Shown here one piece after another: positions 26,601 to 32,782 of a stretch of DNA of 50,123 bases. Each line of letters opens with the position of its first letter. Positions within the stretch are counted from its first letter, which is position 1. The DNA is from CAZAFD01 sp964484785 (lineage in GTDB: Bacteria; Pseudomonadota; Alphaproteobacteria; Rickettsiales; UBA1997), in NCBI GenBank assembly GCA_964484785.1, contig CAZAFD010000002.1, positions 1 through 50,123 of the forward strand, written 5' to 3'. Under the pieces are notes generated by a model. The model made no database searches. It saw only the letters and a program-made list of their open reading frames with translations, and was not told the DNA's origin. The position numbers were made by a program, and so were the translations under genes.

Positions 26601-29434
26601 TTAAATGTAGGTGATGGTTCACTCACCATTGGTGTTTCTATTTGGTATACCTCTGCATTACAATATTTTATATTACTTTTGATGGTATCATATAGAGGGG
26701 ATGTTTCTTTTACTAAAGCCTTAATATCTTCATTATAGTACAAACCACAGTCATAATATGAAGGATCAGTTTCGCTCGCAAAACCTAAACCATTATTGTA
26801 AACCTGGCAATTATTTTCAAAGTACTTACTTAGTAATATCTCTGGACATTCATTTTCTTGAGATGTGCACTGTCTGAGCAAGCTATTGCTGTCCGACGGA
26901 CCATTTATTATTTCTGATTCACTGCAGATCGTATCAATTATATATTTTTTATGATTAGACTGACATAATTTAACACTTAAAATTAATTGTTGTTTTTGGT
27001 CACAATAGGCTGGATCATAACTACAATTTTTTCCTTCTGAATCACAGTTTGCACTACAACCAGGATTATCTTTAGCAAAATTTTGTATAAATTCTTTAAT
27101 TTCTCCACTAACATGTGCTGTATCCACCTGTGAGCATTCGGAACTAAGCGCCTTACCAAGCTTTGCAGATCTAACATTAGGTAGGTTGTTGTGCCCACAA
27201 ATAGCAGTAAAAATATTGGAAATATCAACATCTCCCAACATACTACCATTATATTCACTGTTAGGATTTTGATTTAAACCTAATTCCTTATTTTTTTCAC
27301 CCTTGGTCTTTTCATCTAGGCTTCCTATACTAGCAGGAATTTTTAAAGGTACTTCTGCATTTAAATAAAGAGTAAAATTATCAACATATTTACAAACATT
27401 ATGTGCAAAACCCTTGTTAGAAATATATTTGTTTTGATGGTTATCATCGCAGACATTTTCAAAATATTGAGAATTGCTATCACCACCACTAGATCCGCTA
27501 TTTTCGTTAATTGTGGTTTTTACATTACACAAAAAACTTTTATCTGTCCCTATATTTCTATAAATAGGTGTAATTTGCTTACGGCAAACTGCCCTGGATG
27601 TCCAAGAATCATATGAATTAAACCATAGAGACTTTGCGTCTGTCTGAATATTGCTGCTAACAGAGGATTTTAATTCAGTGCATGGAACTGTATTAAGATT
27701 AATATGATTTAAACCCCTGATATAGAAAACTTTATTTTCACAATATTTAGGCAAATTCAAATCTGTCTGGATTATGCTATCCAAACCATTTTTCCCAGTA
27801 TAACCAGAAGTAGCTTTAGCAAAATCTAAAATCTTTTGGGTAGCAACAGCCTCACGTTCTTTCTCGCTTAAAGAAAAACATGTTTTTAAATAACAATTAT
27901 CCTTTTTTGGACTAAGACCTGAAGTAAAGATCAAACTACCATTGTTTAAATCAGAACAGTAAATAGGAAACTCTTTTGGAAAATACTTAAGTTTAGCATC
28001 ATTAGATAACCATCTATATTCGCTGCAACGCTTTATCTTACTACCGCCCTCATTGGATATGGCTCGTAACTCTTCTGAAGTTAGGTCAGCGCAACTCTTA
28101 AGAAAACAGTTTGGTATTTTAAGTGTTACGTTGGAAACACTTACATTTTTTGTACTAAAAGTATTATATTTAAAATTACCCGAAGCATCTAAATCTGAAC
28201 AATAGGAAACGTCAGCAGAAGATTCTTGGTTAGGTTCATCATAATATAAACAATTCGCAGTATTACCATTATTACTTAAATACTGTAAATATGCTTCATC
28301 AAAGTCTTTTATATTGCTTGTTTTACTTTTATAGTAGTTAGCTCTATTGTTGTTTCTTGTATTTGTATTGCTAATTAATGGACGTCTGTTTACTAAAGGA
28401 ATCTCCTTGCAAGGCGGCAAATACTTATCGCAAGTAGCTCTTTGAATATTTTTAATGTAGTAATCTACTCGAACAACATTGTTACCACTAGAAGTTTTTT
28501 CAGTATATTTATATTTAAAGTATGCATTATTAGTTAGTATATTAATACGTTCACCATCAACCAAGACACTTTTACAATCATTAAGTGCACAAGAACCCTT
28601 ATACTGGAAAAAAGCAACATTTGATGGTAAATCACTCTTTATTATTCTTCTAAAATTTTCATCATTCACACCTGATGACTGTTCTGTAACTATATTAACA
28701 CCCGATGAGTCGCTACTACCAACTTTTAAGTCACATGTATATCTTTTTAGTCTACAGTTACGACTAGAATCGTAGACAGCATCTTCCTCTGCATAACGTA
28801 TGTCCTTATAATATATTACAAAGGAATGTTTTTTATTATCTTCATTATATATGGTGTAATCCTCATCATCCACTGCATAAAATTTAGTATTAATAGTATT
28901 ATATTCTTTATACCTATTACATATATGCTGTTCTGGATAACAAGTAGGCTTATTTAAGTTTGGAATAAAGGAGGAATTATTGTTTTCTCCGGAAACAAAG
29001 CTGTCCCAAGAAGAACAGTTCTTAACATCCCTCTTTGTACAAGATCCATGAGAAATTATCCTATCGGATTCACAAACAATTACCTTCGAGTCACTAAAAC
29101 CGCATGAATAAAGCTCACTCCACTTGCTGTCTAGTGTCTTTAATTTTTTTGTTGTTAGAATTTTAAATAAGGCATAATCATTTGAATTCTCATTATTTTT
29201 ATTTTTTAGAGAGATAAAATTATAATAATTCTTACTTAAATTCTCGGTAGTTTTGCTTCCGTATAATTCTTCAGTCAGATTAATTGTGCAATCAGCGTAA
29301 TCAGCCTTTGCTCTTTTTTGAAAAAATAGAAGACAAAATAAAGTAGATAAAAGTAGTACAGAGATAATACGTCTCTTAGAAGAAATCTCTTCTTCAAGCT
29401 TTATAAAAGTATATTCATTATTACTCATGATCAT
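17690..29434 (-). CDS. Giant exported cysteine-rich protein, 3914 residues
   Basis: One uninterrupted frame of 11.7 kb. After a basic N-terminus a hydrophobic segment (RIISVLLLSTLFCLLFF, about residues 22-38) then KADYADC looks like a signal peptide or anchor. Cysteines recur about every 20-30 residues throughout. Several places repeat a C..G.W....C pattern resembling degenerate Sushi/CCP modules (CNSAGIWSGVNNPC, CYEDGTWGPVQGDTRC, CGPRGEW, CNTKGFWEAVTESKC). Two modules share GGARW upstream of an E-G-E-C segment. Residues about 1137-1190 form two alanine/glycine-rich hydrophobic helices that could span a membrane. Residues about 3290-3430 are an acidic Pro/Glu linker, then a short coiled-coil-like part. 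I do not recognise a catalytic domain. It is probably a surface or secreted adhesin-like protein with many disulfides. It lies between a small protein gene and a glycosyltransferase in a compact housekeeping run. Confidence 0.75.
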   Translation of the reverse strand: MIMSNNEYTFIKLEEEISSKRRIISVLLLSTLFCLLFFQKRAKADYADCTINLTEELYGSKTTENLSKNYYNFISLKNKNNENSNDYALFKILTTKKLKTLDSKWSELYSCGFSDSKVIVCESDRIISHGSCTKRDVKNCSSWDSFVSGENNNSSFIPNLNKPTCYPEQHICNRYKEYNTINTKFYAVDDEDYTIYNEDNKKHSFVIYYKDIRYAEEDAVYDSSRNCRLKRYTCDLKVGSSDSSGVNIVTEQSSGVNDENFRRIIKSDLPSNVAFFQYKGSCALNDCKSVLVDGERINILTNNAYFKYKYTEKTSSGNNVVRVDYYIKNIQRATCDKYLPPCKEIPLVNRRPLISNTNTRNNNRANYYKSKTSNIKDFDEAYLQYLSNNGNTANCLYYDEPNQESSADVSYCSDLDASGNFKYNTFSTKNVSVSNVTLKIPNCFLKSCADLTSEELRAISNEGGSKIKRCSEYRWLSNDAKLKYFPKEFPIYCSDLNNGSLIFTSGLSPKKDNCYLKTCFSLSEKEREAVATQKILDFAKATSGYTGKNGLDSIIQTDLNLPKYCENKVFYIRGLNHINLNTVPCTELKSSVSSNIQTDAKSLWFNSYDSWTSRAVCRKQITPIYRNIGTDKSFLCNVKTTINENSGSSGGDSNSQYFENVCDDNHQNKYISNKGFAHNVCKYVDNFTLYLNAEVPLKIPASIGSLDEKTKGEKNKELGLNQNPNSEYNGSMLGDVDISNIFTAICGHNNLPNVRSAKLGKALSSECSQVDTAHVSGEIKEFIQNFAKDNPGCSANCDSEGKNCSYDPAYCDQKQQLILSVKLCQSNHKKYIIDTICSESEIINGPSDSNSLLRQCTSQENECPEILLSKYFENNCQVYNNGLGFASETDPSYYDCGLYYNEDIKALVKETSPLYDTIKSNIKYCNAEVYQIETPMVSEPSPTFNSQYLPALNNGKISNVGRGRFDIMTPLCGVNEKDEGCFTPDSNTAYISKIGQSYAKTDTNSNIKPKDATVDISVCTRFGKSNQCGAAEHGDIGDYCLPTKLQPGTKDNAQAVGINFANFESYKMSPNLGFRYEVERVGRRVCTFLSKESSLCSFENKENYTFPEVLDTYCDKRFAAEFFLKTACRKALEGEVGTAKAYLITTHAVLIAAVAAATIACFFTAGGALAALIVATAALAAYETYSALLGSPLTTYSRPSYDKPSSPCVYSEKKDFSEYNINVRNDTNTVRDYGNDKKGIITELNIHDNNNTDYAFYNRKDNFLSDVRSKTSGSLQNSKSRDLLSSCGLLGIVNVSQGGLKIDYKSITQDKLDCLKKNSTYFIDYDGETIEGSYNSTSAFLDHKDDTFYTVENNSCGCYIQDNRIKNDYEDYEKANYIKIATVPYVGNLNSSSDINCRLDSYGNPIGNIEYCRGIYDPVSKIFYKETQCVPIRLETSPQAFFTLANQNNSIDLFSPLFYLSAFYSYKNNQLKIPYNNQEVILDFFNPKMHFNYEYKTIDSRYINAYSGSNEAQLAAISNNSDKSFYEYKYEGQNLAAEFKKLEVFDILLRKDSYTDIRNLELPTVCIDRIQEVPQTFEQYTLEMNGKHYITLEDNIMCYDRYYPPFRNIFLRIDSEKFHFNTPVVQAAIVDRQGLSNNSILSKFSDASYQLRDKVSDSIYINETGRNGIQHFSLKFDRSYCSKRVVEYYQNLDKIAREKIKSKANQDLSLIANLQRQNDSITETVFSYCEHLDGDLIEFAKYEDINNGYVENIHTTRQNPGAFGAFNDICISEEHFDAMKAKNRELGDNIPEVLAYVTKQGAKGKCVLDDISRSNIDCLVDDIVYAYCDDINEIGCKKVASLGTAETLFVKEVNCSTFFNEIRNKPTLEVIKNEEYIKKMQLCYKGGFNKNNTVFSDDRMNYSCSCYDDTTGIRNARKDNASLFNKYFESRDAERRELGLCVSIPEIPTCRAVKYYGHNHKYIDPNEQLYFTTEEELNSLRGTNNPYEQNIWRSEEKIFGVMNSASRSDKTQLSLGHAEFESSLYCGDNISKCIGAQDVVEGTCNGFWRNSDHGTPRAKCVKKKIGNKYVYQYELLENSQVCERYACPDVFIDSGDESEIYNFDAAEISNFTSTVAPTDFKSFSHNEEIDGQSVDLRGNSHGFAVWSSIESKDIAQPAVAKQCITGFAPAGTNYYKERYIPYIFTDSNSADVDVNYEYLAGTRVEQNKFVKLLKEQVRIFNEELLTNGLNITGLQLNAYLPRRYCGPRGEWLVVRDIYHNAITNTALHYFREHPVWQNAVTGANNGNGFLNLNFIVDKDTGFLQDNVREVFEPAVEKNLYCERLYCPRINFEDSFDTYDDKMQYSIYVSETKPSIDETLPSGTTRHGKYYITSDPKIINKYTPWRHTGGARWEAISAPRNDSSKVIYDVNDYTSASIIRIFDIKSQEDQSIDSSTSYLKKVQGECAADLGYYSRGTYFLDTFIDQHSQLQFTSSVTDPRMFGLIDEVASADAEKPSRTCNSAGIWSGVNNPCFRACEMMDLYHTNFKRKINDGDYISNQDISTIRSTPDYDRFHDYSSTDKESVIIANKETSGFLYGDYRLGGARWPRSIVNENSLTLETTGPKKGLRYYEVEGECDATYPVKGSETEVYQYVINKKTKNPPKRRCYEDGTWGPVQGDTRCVLFRTCGDLYFRLEDLKSLITIYNKDKSNAYNLALNLNTDLNRIMVKNAGSILGFSYLSAGNKSDITDYSGSEFNVTLQNIADSQAKATTFEKAKEQFVCNLSRSINKPKVDFWNFNAIDYDIGNYFIPKTCTNENVFQNNTELSQLFNRLKIKRLALPMYVKESGLADITSNSETMNIGTKEYGRYYVDSVQCDNTLFYTSDAKSTVGYKCTLGSGGAPTFSIITDADANASTLYNNYGHHVHPSDCLMKTCGNNSYQKNFSKSGITEVLDQVGTYNYNTLQQKYKSASAINFSYSEFSCPSGYALVLPADELNRLRNVKTVSGASVLVGYDSGSKNYLDHGFVQKIRADCRVNQSTNKINNTSTSDRSIEYYGALDQSQFPTKLCTDLERKSCVSVSEQTVANDSSFSTNYCVYMGCTAGTYNIKNNVGQNVSSLNSVYINKYPFDKIVIFESSSGDFLQKAGMTDNGYVIQQNNLCNSASSNSDASSDIYSTGTSTPDSFEDYFYSNSQYSVCDSYISRLVASPYVKFDTPLAIWATSFNSARSITLTSAEKTNLQTEVKKHLVDVVLDSQVVKDEVEASVQEDLQVEVLKYIKTQVNKSVYDSDIEVVCTKGAGIDYKSEGYTAYSCKYTIPDKVIPEPIEPEPSEPQPEEDADDADVSQDFVEDQQVPVEPIEEIPTIMLVEDSFVCDPIITCNNQEEIEGAPVLSTDIGANQTNNDNTGESLGTELSGLNGEHDEENQPSEGGENVEEPIQPKECPEENKVTDLCHKAYFVTEADLAAFKQQKAEELRQAKMAVIEAQISGNNTILIQRLKAADFRLAESSSYDYNSIIQYYEKLWRANKFYQNNKTNYVNFINNKYYSYSTSGLMSGLKSKPSSVGGVSMEFLAADSQGYSPLPSSTANGFLYVCAGIQSPDINSDTSVVVSENNSICLKVNLSDKIPDLLRLSEVCTKVKEVNNSAEDTNREIQSCKSAKLVDTSIEPIIEYLYSYVDKIYMTIQDKVASATNYSAMYQKCMVDLPGGYRTYLANAGTSVTGYNTALQQTPREGFYMAVQCNTKGFWEAVTESKCVRRCSGTATVRVDPYGWGTWNLTFNVSGLRYREKFNRYRFYAHSQLCFVWLDGDGGEVKSGYISGNCGNNGSISLSTDVWDVGDHFGKPNKGCGTRIDCSGVGSEDFRYGGLAWEDNHKPAVMLCQGPGGYTYADSSTSATAVGFSGAPYLKIKTTVKSTESKQKQTAYRQGPYIYFSYD

Positions 29435-29494
29435 ATTCTTTTATTTTTACTAAATAGTCTTCTACTTGCGCCCTAGTTTTTAACTAGGATTCAA

Positions 29495-29680
29495 TTAAAT
29501 ATCTTTCCACCTAATAGGTTTTTTATCTTCATCTAGGATAATATCATTGGATTTTAGATATTTAGCAGATAAGTATTTTTTATTCTCACCCACAAACATA
29601 ACAGGCTCTACCTCTTTATCCTTGTATATTTTCTTGTTTAGGTTTTCACCTCTGTTCTTCGGGTTATTTTTACTTCCCAT
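29495..29680 (-). CDS. Small basic protein of unknown function
   Basis: A 61-residue lysine-rich protein starting MGSKNNPKNRGENLNKK, with a core EVEPVMFVG and end KPIRWKDI. I recall similar small alphaproteobacterial proteins with the same order (basic start, V-x-PV-x-x-x-G, ending near P-x-x-W), but no function is known to me. No membrane segment or Cys. It lies 46 bases after pgk and 60 before the giant gene. Confidence 0.55.
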   Translation of the reverse strand: MGSKNNPKNRGENLNKKIYKDKEVEPVMFVGENKKYLSAKYLKSNDIILDEDKKPIRWKDI

Positions 29681-29726
29681 TTGTTTTTCAACTTAGTTTA
29701 TAAAATAATAACTCTTATAGGCTATA

Positions 29727-30920
29727 TTAAACTTTCAACTTTTCAACAGCTGGTAACTCTCCTTTTTCTAACCATTTTAAAAAAGCTCCACCAGCAGTAG
29801 AAACATATGTAAAATCAGATACAACCTTGGCTCCATTTAAGGCGGCTAAAATATCTCCACCACCAGCCACAGATTTTATCTTAGAAGCTTGGGTCATTTT
29901 ACCTATAACTCTTGCGAGATCATTTGTACCTTGGTCAAATGGTTTTATTTCGTAAATACCAATTGGACCATTCCAGATAACAACTTTGCATCTGTTAAGT
30001 TTATCTTGTATTTGTTGAATTGTCTTATCTCCAACATCTACTATTATATCATCGTCCTTAACAGACTTTAAATCCACAACACGTCTTGGTTGGTTTTCCG
30101 CTATTTCTTTGGTAACAGCAACATCTACAGGTAGAATAACTTCACAATTATTTTGTTTAGCTTCATCTAATAAAGCTAAAGCCTCTCCTGTTAGGTCATC
30201 TTCTCTCAAAGACTTACCAACCATATATCCATTAGCTAACAAGAAGGTATTTGCCATGGCACCGCCAACCACAACATAATCAACCTTAGAAACCAAGGCT
30301 TTTAATAAACTCAATTTAGTAGAAATCTTGGAACCACCAACTATAACCATTACAGGTCTTTCTGGTTTTGAAACCAAGTTTGTTAAATTATCCAATTCTT
30401 CCTCAAGAGTAAAACCAGCATATGCAGGCAACAACTTTGGCATACCCACCATGGAAGCATGTTTTCTATGGCATGTAGAAAAGGCATCATTAACGTATAT
30501 ATCAGCTAGACTGGATAATTCCTTGGCAAAATTTTCATCATTCCCCTCTTCCCCTGCATGAAATCTTAAATTTTCCAATAAGATTACTTCTCCAAAATTT
30601 GTCTGGGCTATATCCTTCTTGGTTTGTTCACCTATACAATCTGACGAATAATGAAACTTTACCTTTGGCAAAAGTTCCTTAAGTCTTTCTAAAACTATTT
30701 TTAAAGAAAACTCTTCTTGAAATCCTTGACCAGCAGCCTTACCTAAATGACTTGCTAGTACAACTTTGGCGTTATTCTTAACTAAAAACTCTATAGTAGG
30801 TATAGTAGCTTTTACTCTAGTATCATCAATAATCTTTCCGTTTTTTATAGAAACATTCATATCAGCTCTCAAAAAAACGACTTTTTTATTAACATTACAG
30901 TCCCTGATTTTTTTAAACAT
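29727..30920 (-). CDS. pgk: Phosphoglycerate kinase
   Basis: A 397-residue enzyme interconverting 1,3-bisphosphoglycerate and 3-phosphoglycerate with ATP. N-terminal VFLRADMNVSIKNG and the ASHLGK segment bind phosphoglycerate. The C-terminal nucleotide domain has VVGGAMANTFL and the closing GGGDILAAL and VSTAGGAFLKWL. Length is normal and nothing is missing. It shows that at least the lower part of glycolysis/gluconeogenesis exists, whereas many Rickettsiales lack such genes (family knowledge). gap is not adjacent in this window. Confidence 0.97.
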   Translation of the reverse strand: MFKKIRDCNVNKKVVFLRADMNVSIKNGKIIDDTRVKATIPTIEFLVKNNAKVVLASHLGKAAGQGFQEEFSLKIVLERLKELLPKVKFHYSSDCIGEQTKKDIAQTNFGEVILLENLRFHAGEEGNDENFAKELSSLADIYVNDAFSTCHRKHASMVGMPKLLPAYAGFTLEEELDNLTNLVSKPERPVMVIVGGSKISTKLSLLKALVSKVDYVVVGGAMANTFLLANGYMVGKSLREDDLTGEALALLDEAKQNNCEVILPVDVAVTKEIAENQPRRVVDLKSVKDDDIIVDVGDKTIQQIQDKLNRCKVVIWNGPIGIYEIKPFDQGTNDLARVIGKMTQASKIKSVAGGGDILAALNGAKVVSDFTYVSTAGGAFLKWLEKGELPAVEKLKV

Positions 30921-30995
30921 GTTTGTAGTATTTGTTAATTATGATATTAAAGTCTTTCTAGTAGGTTAGAATAAGAAAATTGATTTGCAAGCTAC

Positions 30996-31691
30996 TTACA
31001 TTAAGATCTCTGTAATTTTTCTATTATTTATAGTAATTTTTCTATCAAACGAATCACACAAGTCTTGGTTGTGTGTTACCATTAACAAACTTAGATTATA
31101 GCGCTTCACTAAAAGTGATAATATATTTAGAATTTTTATACCATTATCCTTGTCCAAATTACCAGTAGGTTCATCAGCTAGAATCAAATCTGGCTTAGCG
31201 ATTATGGCACGAGCAATAGCTACTCTTTGTTTCTCTCCACCAGACAAGGCATATGGTTTAACATCTATTTTATCACCTAACCCCATCTCTTCTAATTGCT
31301 TTTTAGCAAGTATATAAGCCTTGTCTCTAGAAAGGTTTTGTATAAGTAATGGCATCATTACATTTTCTAAGGAAGTAAAGTCTGTAAATAAGTGGTGTGC
31401 TTGGTATACAAAACCTAAATTAAGCCGTCGAATTTTTGTCCTTTCCTTGTCATTTAGCTGACTAGTTGGGACACCATTAATAATAACTTCCCCGGAATCT
31501 GGTTTATCTAGTAAACCACATATCTGTAATAAAGTACTTTTACCAGAACCAGATGGGCCAATAAAAGACACAAGTTCGCCCTTTTTTATAGAAAAACACG
31601 AATTCTCTAAAACAACCAATTTATTGCCACTTGGTTCTATATAGGTTTTTGTAATATTTTTACACTCTAATACTACTGTACTGGATCCCAT
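30996..31691 (-). CDS. lolD: LolD-type ABC transporter ATP-binding protein
   Basis: A 231-residue ATPase of the LolD/MacB/FtsE class. Walker A GPSGSGKST, Q-loop VYQAHHLF, signature LSGGEKQRVAIARA, Walker B LILADEPTGNLD and H-loop VTHNQ are intact. Short length and the Q-A-H-H-L-F stretch favour LolD (lipoprotein release to LolA), but an adaptor-exporter ATPase cannot be excluded because a HlyD-type adaptor lies close by. Its ATG overlaps the ferredoxin stop by 19 bases. No LolC/E permease is adjacent. Confidence 0.8.
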   Translation of the reverse strand: MGSSTVVLECKNITKTYIEPSGNKLVVLENSCFSIKKGELVSFIGPSGSGKSTLLQICGLLDKPDSGEVIINGVPTSQLNDKERTKIRRLNLGFVYQAHHLFTDFTSLENVMMPLLIQNLSRDKAYILAKKQLEEMGLGDKIDVKPYALSGGEKQRVAIARAIIAKPDLILADEPTGNLDKDNGIKILNILSLLVKRYNLSLLMVTHNQDLCDSFDRKITINNRKITEILM

Positions 31692-31915
31692 TCTTTAGCA
31701 TTAGCTCTATTAAACTCAATATCTTTTTCATTAGCCTCGGCATCTGTTAAGATATCACCGTTATCTACAATAACTTGACACACTCCACAATCTATACACT
31801 CATTCGGATCTATAACAAATTCACCTTGTAAGCTTTTTCTAAAACAGTTAACCGGACAAGTCATGCCGGCTTCCTCGAGATTTGGACCTTTTTTATTAAC
31901 AACTACTCTTGGCAT
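31673..31915 (-). CDS. FdxA-type ferredoxin reduced to one [4Fe-4S] site
   Basis: An 80-residue protein that aligns with the FdxA family (usual order: CIKC...CP.DCF, then H/DP-ECIDCGVCEPECP, then LN..YA..W). Here only TCPVNC (Cys20, Cys24) and ECIDCGVC (Cys40, 43, 46) remain. The first three cysteines of motif 1 and the last cysteine of motif 2 are absent. This leaves a complete ligand set for one [4Fe-4S] cluster (Cys20, 40, 43, 46) and removes the other cluster. The C-terminal FNRANAKEWDPVQ is family-like. It probably serves as a low-potential one-electron carrier in the cytoplasm. Confidence 0.75.
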   Translation of the reverse strand: MPRVVVNKKGPNLEEAGMTCPVNCFRKSLQGEFVIDPNECIDCGVCQVIVDNGDILTDAEANEKDIEFNRANAKEWDPVQ

Positions 31916-31964
31916 TATTATTTATTTTTATTGTTATTAGTTATATAAAGTTTTATTACTTATC

Positions 31965-32774
31965 CTATTTAAGTTTTACAGTTACGGGCATACCCTGTTT
32001 TAAATAGTCATCAGCATCTTCAACAACAATACGAAGTCTGTATACTAGATCTGTCCTTAAAGAACTAGTTTCTATATTTTTTGGAGTAAATTCAGCTACT
32101 GGCGAGATAAAACCAATTTTACCTTTATATGTCTTATCTGTAGAATCTGTAAGTATTGTTACCTTATCACCTAGTTTAATCTTACCCAATTGCGTTTCCT
32201 GTATATATGTTCTAACCCACATTGATTCATTTAAGGACAAAGTATAAACGGGCGTACCAGAACCAATAATCGCACCAATTTCTTGTATTTTCGTAAGTAC
32301 TACACCATTGCTTGGCGCTATAAGTCTACTGTCGTTTAATGTAGTATTAGCCTGATCCAAGCCAGCTTTTGCAAAATCTAGATTCGCTTTAGCAGCTTTC
32401 TTTTTTAGAGATAAATTATCACACTCTTGTTTAGCTATTAACTTACGTTGGCAAAGCTCAAGGTTTCTATTATAAAGTAGGTTTGCATTATCATAAGTAA
32501 CCTCGGCCTGAGCTAATTGAGCCTTAGCTTGATTTAGCTGATTTACATATACTTCATCATCAAGTATAGCCAAAAGGTCACCTTTTTTAATTATATCTCC
32601 TTCATCAGCCTTCATTTCCTTAAGCTTACCAGCAATTCTAAAGCCAAGATTAACTTGTCTAATATCTACATTTCCATATAAAATAGACTTATGCTTGTCT
32701 TTGCTCTTAGCAAATAAAAAAGCTCCAATTGTAACTAAAACTATGATTATTCCAAATAATGTTTTTTTGTTCAT
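31965..32774 (-). CDS. HlyD/YbhG-type membrane fusion protein
   Basis: A 269-residue periplasmic adaptor. A signal anchor (TLFGIIIVLVTIGAFLFA) is followed by the lipoyl half VDIRQVNLGFRIAGKLKEM, an alpha-hairpin coiled coil (about 75-145), the second lipoyl half LIAPSNGVVL, and a beta-barrel domain with VRTYIQETQLGKIKLGDKV. The length and the opening GNVDIRQVNLGFR fit YbhG/YhiI-like adaptors for ABC exporters. It starts eight bases after the TolC-like gene; the two should form an adaptor plus outer-membrane channel. The permease is not in the window. Confidence 0.85.
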   Translation of the reverse strand: MNKKTLFGIIIVLVTIGAFLFAKSKDKHKSILYGNVDIRQVNLGFRIAGKLKEMKADEGDIIKKGDLLAILDDEVYVNQLNQAKAQLAQAEVTYDNANLLYNRNLELCQRKLIAKQECDNLSLKKKAAKANLDFAKAGLDQANTTLNDSRLIAPSNGVVLTKIQEIGAIIGSGTPVYTLSLNESMWVRTYIQETQLGKIKLGDKVTILTDSTDKTYKGKIGFISPVAEFTPKNIETSSLRTDLVYRLRIVVEDADDYLKQGMPVTVKLK

Positions 32775-32782
32775 TTTAATAC

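Noticed and set aside
17690..29434. VirB6/TrbL-type conjugation protein
   Set aside because: The giant protein lacks the cluster of five or more transmembrane helices expected of that family; only an N-terminal segment and one hydrophobic pair are present.
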